Positions 34,927 to 43,944 of a stretch of 64,000 nucleotides of DNA are shown in pieces. The number at the start of each line of letters is the position of its first letter. Within the stretch, counting starts at the first letter, position 1. The stretch spans positions 1-64,000 of the forward strand of contig DEXG01000034.1 in assembly GCA_002364005.1 (NCBI GenBank), read 5' to 3'. Under the pieces are notes generated by a model. The model was given only the letters and a program-made list of their open reading frames with translations, had not been told where the DNA came from and did no database searches. This DNA comes from Phycisphaerales bacterium UBA3190 (GTDB taxonomy: Bacteria; Planctomycetota; Phycisphaerae; Phycisphaerales; UBA1924). The translations under genes were made by a program, and so were the position numbers.

Positions 34927-36525
34927 ATGAAACTCAAGACTTACACTGCTGACACCATGGCCCAAGCGCTCGCGCAGGTCAGGAAAGAGCTCGGCAAAGA
35001 CGCGATGATCCTTCACACCCGAAGCTACCGAGTTGGGTCTTGGTTTGGGCTGGGCGGCAAGAACATGGTGGAGATCACCGCTTCTTCGCCCACGCCGAGC
35101 ACGAAAAAGCCATCCCCACGCCCGCAGCCGCGGGTCGAGATGCCGCGCAGGCCCACGGCACCGGTCGAACGCCAGGAGCGTCAGCCGGAGATCGTGGTGC
35201 AACGGGGGCGCACCCTGACGCGGCAGCGTCTGGCACACAGCGCGATTGAGGCCAAGCCCCTCGTCGCTGCTGTTGAGAATGAACGCACGCGTTTGGGCGA
35301 GACCAACGGAACCGAGGGACGCGACGCGCTGTTCGGTGATGTGCCACAAAGCCCGCAGCCGCCCAAGCGTGAGCTGCCGCGTATGGATCAGCAGGAGCTG
35401 CGGATCACGCCAGAACGCCCGCGCATGAATGAACCCACGCAAACGCCGACCACGCGCGAGCCGGTGGGGCCTCCCGCAGCCAAAGCCACACCGGAACCTG
35501 CGCCAGCACCTGCACCAGCACCGGCCTCTGCGTCCGATCAGGCGAGCAGCCAAGAGAACGCACAACTGCGTGCCCAGCTCGAGTCCATGCAGAAGATGAT
35601 GGGGCAGGTGCTCGAGTCGACACGCAAGACCGCGGTCGCATTCGGCAGCGGCAGCAACGAGGCCTCGCTCCCCAACGGTGAGATGCCCGCGCCGCTCTTC
35701 GCCCTCTACCGCCAGATGCTCGATAACGATGTGCCCGTGGAACTCTGCGATGGACTCGTCGGCACCGTTCGCGATCGGCTGGATCGCGTCGAGCTGCGCG
35801 ACCCCATCGTTGTTCGACAGGCATTGCTGCGTGAGATCGAGGGAACGATCCGAACCCGCAGCGAATCGCTGCTGAACATCGACCACCGAACCCTGACCGA
35901 CCGACCACGCGTGATCGCCCTCATCGGGCCGACCGGCGTTGGAAAAACCACCACGGTGGCCAAGCTGGCGGCGACCTACAAGCTGCGTCATCAGAAGAAG
36001 GTGGGGCTGATCACCTCCGATACCTACCGGATCGCAGCCGTCGAGCAGCTCAAGACCTACGCGGGGATCATCGGTCTGCCGCTCAAGGTGGCCAACAGCC
36101 CGCAGGAGATGAGCCAGGCGATCGAATCGCTGCAGAACTGCGATATCATCGTGGTCGACACCGCCGGGCGTTCGCAGAATGATCGCCAGCGGCTGGCAGA
36201 ACTGGCAGAGTTTTCAGCGGCCGCCAAGCCCGATGAGACGCATCTCGTGCTCTCAACAACGGTTGGGGACAATGTGTTGCGAAAGACTGCCGAGCGATTC
36301 AGGGCTTTGGGCCCCGACAGGTGTATCCTTACCAAGCTTGATGAGGCGGTAACCACCGGCCCGATCGCTGGTTTGTGCGACCGCATCGGTCTCCCCTTGA
36401 GCTTCGTGACCGTGGGACAGGAGGTCCCCGATGATATTGAGCCCGCCCGTGCCGACCGATTGGCGCGATGCGTGCTCGACGGCCCGGATGCTTTGCTTCG
36501 TAGAGAGGACGAGGAGAACGGATGA
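34927..36525 (+). CDS. flhF: Flagellar SRP-type GTPase FlhF
   Basis: 532 residues from ATG 34927, preceded by AGGACGG; a longer frame from 34864 is non-homologous. N-terminal B domain (MKLKTYTADTMAQALAQVRK), a long Pro/Ala-rich linker (~60-225) including a PAPAPAPA run, then N and G domains: P-loop GPTGVGKTTTVAKL (~334), GLITSDTYRIAAVEQLKTYA, DTAGRSQND. It marks the site of flagellar assembly, usually polar, with FlhG. Overlaps flhG by four bases. Confidence 0.94.
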   Translation: MKLKTYTADTMAQALAQVRKELGKDAMILHTRSYRVGSWFGLGGKNMVEITASSPTPSTKKPSPRPQPRVEMPRRPTAPVERQERQPEIVVQRGRTLTRQRLAHSAIEAKPLVAAVENERTRLGETNGTEGRDALFGDVPQSPQPPKRELPRMDQQELRITPERPRMNEPTQTPTTREPVGPPAAKATPEPAPAPAPAPASASDQASSQENAQLRAQLESMQKMMGQVLESTRKTAVAFGSGSNEASLPNGEMPAPLFALYRQMLDNDVPVELCDGLVGTVRDRLDRVELRDPIVVRQALLREIEGTIRTRSESLLNIDHRTLTDRPRVIALIGPTGVGKTTTVAKLAATYKLRHQKKVGLITSDTYRIAAVEQLKTYAGIIGLPLKVANSPQEMSQAIESLQNCDIIVVDTAGRSQNDRQRLAELAEFSAAAKPDETHLVLSTTVGDNVLRKTAERFRALGPDRCILTKLDEAVTTGPIAGLCDRIGLPLSFVTVGQEVPDDIEPARADRLARCVLDGPDALLRREDEENG

Positions 36526-37508
36526 GCCAGGTTGTATCGGCACAGAACTCCAATAACACGCCACAGCCAGCAGGTTCAGGCGGCGATGACCAGGCCACGC
36601 GTTTGCGTGAACTTGTCAACTCGCTCGAACAGTCTGGGCCCACCCCTGAGATCGATCCCAACGATCGGCGGTTCACCCCGCCCGTGCGCAGGATCCCGAT
36701 CGTTGCCATCGCTTCGGGGAAGGGTGGCGTGGGGAAAACCACGACCTCGGTGAATCTGTCGATCGCTCTGGCCAAACACAACCGACGCGCCGTGCTGCTT
36801 GATGCAGACCTTGGGCTCGCCAATGCCGATGTGCTCTGCGGGCTGATGCCCAAAGCCCGGCTCGAGTCTGCGGTGAGCGATGGCGAGGGATTCTCGCTGG
36901 AAGACCTGGCGATCGACGCACCCGGCGGCTTCAGACTCATCCCCGGCTCGGTGGGGATCGGGCGAGTCGGCGAGCTTGACGACGCGGAGCGCCGCGTGCT
37001 GCTGAGCCGGCTCAACGACCTGCACGAGATGAACGATGTGATCATGATCGACACCAGCGCCGGGCTGGGCCCGAGCGTGACGGCGTTCATCGACGCGGCC
37101 GACGCGTGCCTGATCGTGGTCACCCCCGAGCCCACCAGCATCGCTGACGCGTACGCATTGATCAAAGTGCTCGTGACGCAGCAGCAGGAGCAGGAGGGCA
37201 ACGCCCGTATCCCGACCCTGGCCCTGATCGTCAACCAGGCGGTCAACGAGAAGGAAGCCAACGCGGTGCACACCCGCATCTCGGGTGTCTGCGATCGCTT
37301 CCTGGGATACTCGCTGCCGATGATCGGCTACATCCGCAAGGACAAGAAGGTCGTCAAGGCGATCAAGGCCCGCTCGCCCTACATGATCGAGTCGCCCAAG
37401 TGCAACGCCTCGCGTGATATGGCAGAGCTGGCGGCCTCGATGATCGACTGGCTGAACATCGAGGGGCGTGCGAGCGCTTCACCCCGAAGGCGGCTCTTTG
37501 GACGCTGA
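36522..37508 (+). CDS. flhG: MinD-like ATPase FlhG (FleN/YlxH)
   Basis: 328 residues. Deviant Walker A GKGGVGKTTTSVNLSIALAK (~65), DADLGLANADVLCG, MIDTSAGLGPSV and the C-terminal amphipathic region identify the FlhG branch of MinD ATPases. It limits flagellar number and cooperates with FlhF. A ~60-residue N-terminal extension may carry an FlhF-activating helix. The gap after it (~139 bases) has no terminator. Confidence 0.93.
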   Translation: MSQVVSAQNSNNTPQPAGSGGDDQATRLRELVNSLEQSGPTPEIDPNDRRFTPPVRRIPIVAIASGKGGVGKTTTSVNLSIALAKHNRRAVLLDADLGLANADVLCGLMPKARLESAVSDGEGFSLEDLAIDAPGGFRLIPGSVGIGRVGELDDAERRVLLSRLNDLHEMNDVIMIDTSAGLGPSVTAFIDAADACLIVVTPEPTSIADAYALIKVLVTQQQEQEGNARIPTLALIVNQAVNEKEANAVHTRISGVCDRFLGYSLPMIGYIRKDKKVVKAIKARSPYMIESPKCNASRDMAELAASMIDWLNIEGRASASPRRRLFGR

Positions 37509-37647
37509 ACCAGCGGTTCATCCACATCTCATCCCGATCTGATTCAGGACTCGTGTCCTTGGCGCGCCGATTGCGTGTCATGGAGGGTGGTGTTTGGCGC
37601 ACGATCTGCGCTCAGACGCATGAGTTCGTTTCGGTGCAGGTTCGATC

Positions 37648-38040
37648 ATGCCGATGGAGATGGCGATGGCCAAGTCGTATCAAGACATCAAGATCGCCGA
37701 CGAACAGAGTCTGACCAACCCGCAGGAGTACCTCGCCGACATCCCCGCGCGCCTGGTTTCGGGTGTTCTGGGGCTGATGGGCTTTGTGACCGCGTGCGTT
37801 GTGGGCCTGCTGGCGGGGAATCCCGGGGTTGTGGTGTTGTCGCGGGCCTTGCTGGCGATGCTGATCTGCGTCTTTGTTGGGCGCTTGTTGGGCATCATCG
37901 GTGAAATGTGCGTTCGGGAGTATGTCGAACGATACAAGTCAGAGCGTCCACGCCCGAACAAGCCGCAGCAACTCGTTGACCTTGATCGAGCGAATCACGA
38001 ACATCAAGAAGTCGTCGATCGCTTTAAAAAAGCAGCATAA
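37648..38040 (+). CDS. Unknown small membrane protein in flagellar cluster
   Basis: Up to 130 residues. Four in-frame ATGs (37648, 37654, 37660, 37666) crowd the start; GGAG at 37656-37659 fits the last. Two transmembrane helices (~40-80: LVSGVLGLMGFVTACVVGLL and VVVLSRALLAMLICVFVGRL) are followed by a basic cytoplasmic tail. No family is recognised. It is co-directional and lies between flhG and fliA, so a role in flagellar placement or regulation is possible but unproved. Confidence 0.65.
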   Translation: MPMEMAMAKSYQDIKIADEQSLTNPQEYLADIPARLVSGVLGLMGFVTACVVGLLAGNPGVVVLSRALLAMLICVFVGRLLGIIGEMCVREYVERYKSERPRPNKPQQLVDLDRANHEHQEVVDRFKKAA

Positions 38041-38247
38041 AAAGAAAGCGTTCGCTACCACCAGCCCGCTCGGGATTCGATATACTCATGCCGGATTGGG
38101 CAAGGATCGCCCGCATCGACAATCTGGAGCGTCCCGGCAAGATGCATTGTGATATCGGACGGCAAATGATCGCCACCGAATGAACGCCGGGATACACCGT
38201 TGAGCAGGATTCACTGCTCAACGCGTCAAGGGTCAAGGAGCCGACCG

Positions 38248-39099
38248 ATGACAGCACTGAGGTCAAAGTTCTCATCGCGCCACAGCGCACAGCATGCGAC
38301 TTCCAGCAATCTCCCGACTCGTTTCGACGATATGGAGATGGTCGACATCTGGATGCTGTACCAGTCAGAATCAACAGAAGAGCTGCGGAACTTCCTGATT
38401 GAGAAGTTCCTGCACCTTGTGCGATACAACGCCGAGCGTATCTACCAGCGCCTGCCCGACGAGGTGGACCTGGAAGACCTGATGTCCGCCGGGCTCTTCG
38501 GGCTCATGGACGCGATCGACGCGTACGACCTGGATCGTGGCGTGAAGTTCGAGACCTACTGCGCACCGCGTATCCGTGGTGCGATTCTCGACGAGCTGCG
38601 ATCCATGGACTGGGTTCCCCGTCTGGTTCGTCACCGCACTTCCAAGGTCGAAGCCGCCAAGCAGCAGATCCAGATGGAACTCGGACGCAAGGCCACCGAC
38701 AAGGAGGTCGCGCAGCGCCTCGAGATCGACAAGAACGAGTTCATCAAGTACAAGCGTGACTCGTCGGCCGTGGCGGTCACGAGTATCACCCGCAAGTGCT
38801 ACCAGTCCGAGGGCTCCCGCGAGCTGCGTGAGATCGATGTCATCAAGGACGAGGCCCAGGACAGCCCGGTCAAGCTCATTCAGCGTCAGGACCTCAAGGA
38901 GCTGATGACCAAGGGACTCACCCGAGCCGAGCGACTGATCATCGTGCTCTACTACTACGAGGGCATGACGATGAAGGAGATCGGCACCACGCTGGATCTT
39001 TCAGAATCACGCGTCTCGCAGATGCACTCCTCGATCCTCGCCCGCCTCAAGGCCCAGATGCAGCACCGCATGCGTGAGCTTGAGCCCATGAAGGGCTGA
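38248..39099 (+). CDS. fliA: RNA polymerase sigma factor FliA/WhiG family
   Basis: 283 residues from ATG 38248, with AAGGAG 8 bases before it. Region 2 reads YNAERIYQRLPDEVDLEDLM and FGLMDAIDAYDLDRGVKFET; region 3 follows GAILDELRSMDWVPR; region 4 helix-turn-helix is GMTMKEIGTTLDLSESRVSQ. It should direct late flagellar and chemotaxis genes, in line with GCCGATAA boxes before flgN and fliN. A TATACT (38081-38086) lies upstream without a good -35. No FlgM-like antagonist is adjacent. Confidence 0.93.
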   Translation: MTALRSKFSSRHSAQHATSSNLPTRFDDMEMVDIWMLYQSESTEELRNFLIEKFLHLVRYNAERIYQRLPDEVDLEDLMSAGLFGLMDAIDAYDLDRGVKFETYCAPRIRGAILDELRSMDWVPRLVRHRTSKVEAAKQQIQMELGRKATDKEVAQRLEIDKNEFIKYKRDSSAVAVTSITRKCYQSEGSRELREIDVIKDEAQDSPVKLIQRQDLKELMTKGLTRAERLIIVLYYYEGMTMKEIGTTLDLSESRVSQMHSSILARLKAQMQHRMRELEPMKG

Positions 39100-39123
39100 G
39101 ATCAAACCAGACTTCTCTCGAAG

Positions 39124-39149
39124 ACCGGCTCTGTTTGGGCCGGTTTTTT
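39124..39149 (+). terminator. Rho-independent terminator closing the flagellar cluster
   Basis: ACCGGC (39124-39129) pairs with GCCGGT (39139-39144), followed by a T-run to 39149. It directly follows fliA. Confidence 0.85.
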
Positions 39150-39174
39150 CGTGCGCCCGCGCCAACACTTGGTT

Positions 39175-39648
39175 GTGCAGACCAAGGCCTACATCGCGAT
39201 CGGTTCGAACCTCGGTGATCGAGCCCAGACCATCGAGTCGGGGATCGATTCGGTCAGGGGCATCGATCAGACCGAACTGCTCCGCGTTTCGACCATCATC
39301 GAGACCGAGCCCGTGGGGCCCGATGGGCAGGGCGCTTATCTCAATGGGGTGCTGTGCGTCCGAACGAGTCTGAGCCCACGCGCGTTGCTCCGAGCCATGC
39401 TTGAGATCGAGCGGACCCACGGCAGGGACCGTGACCGTGAGCAGCGATGGGGGGCGCGGACCCTCGATCTGGACCTGCTGGTATTCGGTGATCAGCGCAT
39501 CGATGAGCCGGGGCTCTGCGTGCCGCACCCACGCCTCCACGAGCGTTCATTCGTGCTGATCCCCCTGGCCGAGATCGCACCCGAGTTGCAGATCCCCGGG
39601 CATACAAGAACACCCCGAGCGATGCTCGGGGCGTTGGTTGACGATTGA
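39175..39648 (+). CDS. folK: 2-amino-4-hydroxy-6-hydroxymethyldihydropteridine pyrophosphokinase
   Basis: About 157 residues from GTG 39175; the earlier in-frame GTG 39151 lies at the end of the terminator T-run and is less likely. The family opening KAYIAIGSNLGDR and the signature RWGARTLDLDLLVFGD are intact, as is HPRLHERSFVLIPLAEIAP. It transfers pyrophosphate from ATP to 6-hydroxymethyl-dihydropterin in folate synthesis. No other folate gene is adjacent. Confidence 0.9.
   Translation: MQTKAYIAIGSNLGDRAQTIESGIDSVRGIDQTELLRVSTIIETEPVGPDGQGAYLNGVLCVRTSLSPRALLRAMLEIERTHGRDRDREQRWGARTLDLDLLVFGDQRIDEPGLCVPHPRLHERSFVLIPLAEIAPELQIPGHTRTPRAMLGALVDD
39613..39631. other. Perfect hairpin at the folK 3' end
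   Basis: CCCCGAGC-GAT-GCTCGGGG, eight paired bases, inside the last codons of folK and just before the convergent recombinase gene. No T-run on either side, so it is not a classic terminator. Confidence 0.4.
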
Positions 39649-39670
39649 GATTCCGCTCCGGCGACTGGAT

Positions 39671-40696
39671 TCAGCCTGCTTCGGCACGCGGGTGCGCGTC
39701 CTTGTACGCATCCTCGACACGGGAGGTCGAGATGTGCGTGTAGACCTGGGTCGTCGAGAGCGACTGGTGGCCCAGCAGCTCCTGCACGCTGCGCAGATCG
39801 GCGCCGTTGTCCAGCAGGTGCGTTGCGAACGAGTGACGCAGGGTGTGTGGTGAGATGCTCGGGTCGAGCCCGACCGCACGCAGGTACTTGTCGAGCTTGC
39901 GACGCACGCTGCGTGAGGAGAGACGCTTGCCGTGCTTGTTGAGGAAGAGCGGGAGCGATTCCTCGCCCGCGGCACGGTTGGCCCAGATGGGGCCGAACTT
40001 GGTGTCGTTGCTCATCAGCTCGATGTACCGCCGGATCGCGCCCAGAGCGTGCGAGCCCAGGGGGACGATGCGTTCCTTGCGTCCCTTGCCTCGCACATGC
40101 ATCGCTTCGTGCTCGAAGTCCAGGTCGTCGTGGTTCAGGCCCACGAGTTCCGAGACGCGGATGCCGGTCGAGTACAGGGTCTCGAGCATGGCCCGGTCAC
40201 GACGCCCGAGCACATCGTGCTCGTTGGGGGCCGCGAGCAGACGCTCGATCTGTTCGATGGTGATGGCCTTGGGCAGACGCTTGGACTGGCGTGGCGTCCG
40301 GATCAGCGTCATCGGGTTGGTCTTGGTGTAGCCCAGGCGGTTACCCCACTTGTAGAACGAACGCAGGGTCGCGATTTTGCGTGCCATGGTCGCCGGTGAG
40401 TAGCTCTGCTCGCCCAGGAAGCCCAGGTACGCCCGGATCAGGTCGGCGTCGGCATCACAGATGATGTTGCTGATCGTCGGGCGGTCGATCTTGCCCGCGA
40501 CATCTTCGCCGGGGTTGGTGCGTGACTTGAGCGCGTGCATCTCAGCGGTCTGATCGATGCTGATGCCCGTGTCATTGACAATGTAATCGATGAACTGGCG
40601 CAGGTCCGCGCCGTAGCACCGGGCGGTATAAGGCGAGAAATGGCGCTCGTCAGTCAGGTAGCTGGCAAACTCGTCCGTGATCGGTAGGGTGGTCAT
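39671..40696 (-). CDS. xerD: Xer-type tyrosine recombinase
   Basis: 341 residues, ~40 longer than E. coli XerC/D. N-terminal SAM-like core-binding domain (HFSPYTARCYGADLRQFIDY) and catalytic domain with the Arg of STGIRVSELVGL, Lys of GKGRKERIVP, HTLRHSFATHLL, and nucleophile Tyr in TQVYTHIS. It most likely resolves chromosome dimers at dif; no mobile element surrounds it. XerC versus XerD cannot be settled here; the symbol is tentative. Confidence 0.85.
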   Translation of the reverse strand: MTTLPITDEFASYLTDERHFSPYTARCYGADLRQFIDYIVNDTGISIDQTAEMHALKSRTNPGEDVAGKIDRPTISNIICDADADLIRAYLGFLGEQSYSPATMARKIATLRSFYKWGNRLGYTKTNPMTLIRTPRQSKRLPKAITIEQIERLLAAPNEHDVLGRRDRAMLETLYSTGIRVSELVGLNHDDLDFEHEAMHVRGKGRKERIVPLGSHALGAIRRYIELMSNDTKFGPIWANRAAGEESLPLFLNKHGKRLSSRSVRRKLDKYLRAVGLDPSISPHTLRHSFATHLLDNGADLRSVQELLGHQSLSTTQVYTHISTSRVEDAYKDAHPRAEAG

Positions 40697-40768
40697 GTGT
40701 GTAACTCCGGGCGAACCGCGTCGGTGTGGGCGGTGATCAATACGAATGGGGCTTGTTTCTCTGCCGTG

Positions 40769-41044
40769 CTATCGGTCGTTCGTTTGGCCGGCTGAAGGAT
40801 GATCGAGGTGATGATGCACAACAATTTCGGACGCGATCAGCTCCGCATCATGCCAGGTTAGCTCGATGTCAGGGTTGTCGGCGAGTTCTGCCAGTCGTTC
40901 GAGCAGATCGCCCGTGCCATCGACCGGGCACGCGAACCGCCAGAAGTGGGGCGGGCGTTGCAGCGTGACACACACCATGTCACCCGAAGCGTGGGACCGC
41001 TCGGGAGCCGGTTCGGGGTCGGGGTTTCTCGGTTTGTGATCCAA
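40769..41044 (-). CDS. Small hypothetical protein
   Basis: 91 residues, soluble, Pro/Glu-rich start then a compact core, VCVTLQRPPHFWRFACPVDG followed by LLERLAELADNPDIELTWHD, and a His cluster (VVHHHLDHP). No family recognised. The strand is chosen because this frame has natural composition and lies in line with the minus-strand genes on both sides; spacing to the lipoprotein gene upstream is 35 bases. Confidence 0.55.
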   Translation of the reverse strand: MDHKPRNPDPEPAPERSHASGDMVCVTLQRPPHFWRFACPVDGTGDLLERLAELADNPDIELTWHDAELIASEIVVHHHLDHPSAGQTNDR

Positions 41045-41079
41045 TGGCGTGCTCCTTGTGAGGGAGCACGCGGCTCCGC

Positions 41080-41871
41080 TCAGTTGCCCTGCCTTCGTCT
41101 GGCGCTCTGTTCAGCGAGACGAAGCCATTCCTGATCGATCAGCCGACCGATCGTGTGATGGGCGGCAAACTGGGTGTACAGATCCATGCTCGCCAGATAG
41201 ATGCGCCACTGAAGGGCGCTGCTGCGGTCGCTTCTTCCTTGTGCGTACGAACGCACCGCGTACTGCACTTCGTGATTGCGTGCGTCGAGGTGTTCGCTGA
41301 CGACCGAGACCGGTTCGCCGGCAAAGGTCAGCCCGTCGAAGGTCCCGAAGTCGCTGAACGCCATCGTGAGTGCCCGAGAATCAAGCTGGGCTTGTGAGGT
41401 CTGGGCCATCGCTCCGGGGCGGGCGTAGAGGGCCAACGCCAGCCCGAGGACCGGCGGGTCGTAGGGGTCGTAGGCGGTAATCGAACCAACCAGGACCGCG
41501 TCGCAGCCCATATATTCTGCGAGTTTGTGCGCATCGCTCGAGGACTCGATGCCGTTGAACAGCCCGAGGGTTTGCAAGGCGTCGAGACTGCGATTGATCG
41601 GCAAACAACGCACGCCGCGTACGCCCTGGGCGGCCGCGACGATCGAATCACCGATGGCGCTGGGGTCAGCGATAGAGGTCCCCGACTCGTTGAGCGGTGG
41701 GATCACCGCCCAGAGGACATCGCCCGAGCCCGTGTCGTAGGGTGACACGATGACGCCGGGTGGGGAGAGCTCGTCGCGTGATTTGGTCATCGAGCACCCG
41801 CCCATCAGTGGGGCGAGACACACGACCAGCGCGAGGGTCAGCGTGGTGAGCATGGTCTGTGCACTTGTCAT
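41080..41871 (-). CDS. Lipoprotein with CsgG/TolB_N-like domain
   Basis: 263 residues with a lipobox (LMGG-C). The mature start LWAVIPPLNESGTSIADPSA, then AHKLAEYMGCDAVLVGSITA, shows the fold pattern shared by CsgG, LpoB and TolB N-domains: an alpha/beta unit that builds a name-dependent list of components and returns a 'GxV/I' strand. It lies directly downstream of a beta-propeller lipoprotein on the same strand, suggesting a joint envelope complex. The function is not established. Confidence 0.7.
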   Translation of the reverse strand: MTSAQTMLTTLTLALVVCLAPLMGGCSMTKSRDELSPPGVIVSPYDTGSGDVLWAVIPPLNESGTSIADPSAIGDSIVAAAQGVRGVRCLPINRSLDALQTLGLFNGIESSSDAHKLAEYMGCDAVLVGSITAYDPYDPPVLGLALALYARPGAMAQTSQAQLDSRALTMAFSDFGTFDGLTFAGEPVSVVSEHLDARNHEVQYAVRSYAQGRSDRSSALQWRIYLASMDLYTQFAAHHTIGRLIDQEWLRLAEQSARRRQGN

Positions 41872-41984
41872 GGCGTCCTGCCAAATCTGAGACGGGACTC
41901 CATCCCGTCCGAATCGCTTGGTGGGGCGAGCGCCCCGGGGAAACGCCGGGCATGACTCTCGTCACGCACGGCGGGTGGGTGGGT

Positions 41985-43529
41985 TTAGTCGTTCTCGCCG
42001 TCGGTCGGGACCGTGGCGAAGGAGCTGGCGATATCAGGCATCGTGACGCTGGCGGCACGGATTGCCGGTGAGAGTTCCATCGACCAGAGATGGTCCTGAC
42101 CATCCATATTCGACACGAAGAAGATGTCGTTGTTGCGCCCCCAGACCGGCATAAGGTCGATCGTGTCGCCGTCGGTCAGCTTGATTTTGCCCGTGCCCTC
42201 GGTCGAAACCATCCAGATTGTGGACGATTCGGGCCTGGCGCTGCCGCCCTGCGACCAGGACTGGGAGTTGGGGACCGCGGCGAATGTGATGAACTTGCCG
42301 TCGGGCGACCACGAGGGGTTGATCAGGGCCTGATTGGGGCCCGCGGCGATCTCGGTCTCGCGACCGGCGGTGCCGGGGATCGGGTTATAGTCGAGGGTCC
42401 AGACCGAGAAGGCCCGGTCGCCACGCTCGCGTGAACGCTGGAACAGGATCTGGTCGGCACCGGCGATCCCGGTTCCCGGCGTCGGGCACCACTCGGGGAA
42501 GAGCCCGAAGCCCACAAACTGAGGTCCGGCGTCGCTCAGTACATCCTTGACCCAGATCTCCCAACGCCCGGACTGCTGACCGAGTCGGCAGAAGGCGACC
42601 TGGCGTCCATCGGGGGACCATGTCGGGTGCAGGTCGTGGGCGCTCTCGGCGGTGAGCTGGACGACCTTGCCGCCCTCGAATGGCATGATGAACAGGTCCC
42701 AGCTGCCGGTGCGGTCAGAGGCGAAGGCGATGTAGTTGCCGTCGGGTGAGACAGCGGGCATCACATCCTGTGCTGGGTCGTCGGTCAGGCGGGTAACCAC
42801 CGAGCCGTTGTTCGACTTGAGGTAGATGTCCGCGGTGGGGCGGTGCTGGGTGCTGGCAAAGATCAGGTAGCGCCCATCGGGTGAGACGCTGGGATCGAAG
42901 TCCGAGCCCGCGTAGCTGCTGGTCACCTGACGCACATTGACCGTCGCACGCACGGCATCGCCGGTCGATTCGCTGGGCAGCTCGATGCCCATGGCGTTGG
43001 CGTAGACGAAAGCACTGATGTCGCCCGAGCGGAGGGCCGCGGGCGATTGGGTGCTGTCGCTGAAGTACGGATCACGCTCAACGGGCGTCGCGGCGTCGGC
43101 ATTGCCCAGACGCATGTTCTGCTGCTCGGCGCTGCCGCCGAGGTTGTCGTCATTGAAGCCGACGGTGCTGTTGTTCTCGCTGCTGGCAACGGTGGTCGTG
43201 GTCTCGGGGGTGGTCGTGGCGGTGGGGACCGTCTCGGTTGTGGAAACGAACGAGCCGCGTCGACCCTCGGCGCTCATGGCGTCGATGCTGGCGCTGGCGT
43301 TGCTCTTGAGCGCGCCGCCGAGCTGGGGTTGTTCGTTGACGGACGCTTCATTCGCGACGAGGTAGCTGCTCGTGCGGGCCTGGGCGCGTTGGGACTCGAT
43401 CTGCGATTGCTTGCTCTTGTTCCAGAACCCGGTTCGCTTGGCACCGCACGCGGGCAGGGCTGCCAGCGACCCGGCGCAGGCGAGCATCAGAACTGGACAC
43501 AGCAACGAGCGACGATTCTTGGTGTTCAT
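41985..43529 (-). CDS. Lipoprotein with TolB-like PD40 beta-propeller
   Basis: 514 residues from ATG 43529, with AGG eight bases before it; a longer frame upstream has no homologous character. It has a lipobox (LPA-C). A Thr/Ser/Glu-rich linker (~60-170, e.g. TTTPETTTTVASSENNSTVG) precedes about six PD40/WD-like blades with xPxxSPDGxxxxFxS motifs (DPSVSPDGRYLIFAS, MPAVSPDGNYIAFASDRTG, HPTWSPDGRQVAF, NPSWSPDGKFITF). This is the TolB C-terminal propeller type without the TolB N-domain, which may be supplied by the next gene. Surface or periplasmic role inferred. Confidence 0.82.
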   Translation of the reverse strand: MNTKNRRSLLCPVLMLACAGSLAALPACGAKRTGFWNKSKQSQIESQRAQARTSSYLVANEASVNEQPQLGGALKSNASASIDAMSAEGRRGSFVSTTETVPTATTTPETTTTVASSENNSTVGFNDDNLGGSAEQQNMRLGNADAATPVERDPYFSDSTQSPAALRSGDISAFVYANAMGIELPSESTGDAVRATVNVRQVTSSYAGSDFDPSVSPDGRYLIFASTQHRPTADIYLKSNNGSVVTRLTDDPAQDVMPAVSPDGNYIAFASDRTGSWDLFIMPFEGGKVVQLTAESAHDLHPTWSPDGRQVAFCRLGQQSGRWEIWVKDVLSDAGPQFVGFGLFPEWCPTPGTGIAGADQILFQRSRERGDRAFSVWTLDYNPIPGTAGRETEIAAGPNQALINPSWSPDGKFITFAAVPNSQSWSQGGSARPESSTIWMVSTEGTGKIKLTDGDTIDLMPVWGRNNDIFFVSNMDGQDHLWSMELSPAIRAASVTMPDIASSFATVPTDGEND

Positions 43530-43944
43530 AGTGGTACCTGAGTGATTCGATTGATGGCGCATGACGGCACTCCGCTGACGCATGCCCTTGACGGGCTGCG
43601 TTGCTCCCCACGACCGGTGATTACACGCGGGGTGATCGTCTGTGGTCGGCGGGCTCCGCCCGGTCGAACCTGTTTGGGGCGTTCCGTGCCCGAATCCTTT
43701 GGGGCGTGGTGGGGAACGCCGGGCGTGCAATGCGGGGCTCCGCCCGCGGCCAAGCACGGCCCGTTCAAAGGCCCTTATCGGACGACTCGCACGCCGGGCT
43801 TGAGACTCGATAACCCCGCCGGGACCATTCGGGCAAAAAAGAAGCCGGGCGGACCCCACCACAGATCCGCCCGACAGGGAGAGCGTGCCATGCCATGCCC
43901 GGTCTGGGCAGCATCGACGCTCGGTATGCTGATGTCATAAACGG
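43530..43944. other. Intergenic region
   Basis: 415 bases without a supported gene. An open plus-strand frame (43542-43940) has atypical composition and no homologous look. The part near 43650-43770 is rich in GGGCTCCGCCC-type palindromes. A minus-strand terminator occupies 43835-43872. A promoter for the propeller lipoprotein must lie here, but none is obvious. Confidence 0.5.
43835..43872 (-). terminator. Rho-independent terminator (minus strand)
   Basis: On the minus strand GGGCGGA pairs with TCCGCCC (43866-43872 with 43847-43853), then GGCTTCTTTTTTG. It ends the small gene at 43945-44220. Confidence 0.75.

Noticed and set aside
39671..40696. Integrase of a mobile element
   Set aside because: The recombinase has Xer-like layout, and no att repeats, tRNA target, or phage/plasmid genes surround it.
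43542..43940. Plus-strand gene in the 43.5-43.9 kb gap
   Set aside because: Composition is unlike neighbouring genes, no ribosome binding site or homologous motif is visible, and it crosses a minus-strand terminator.
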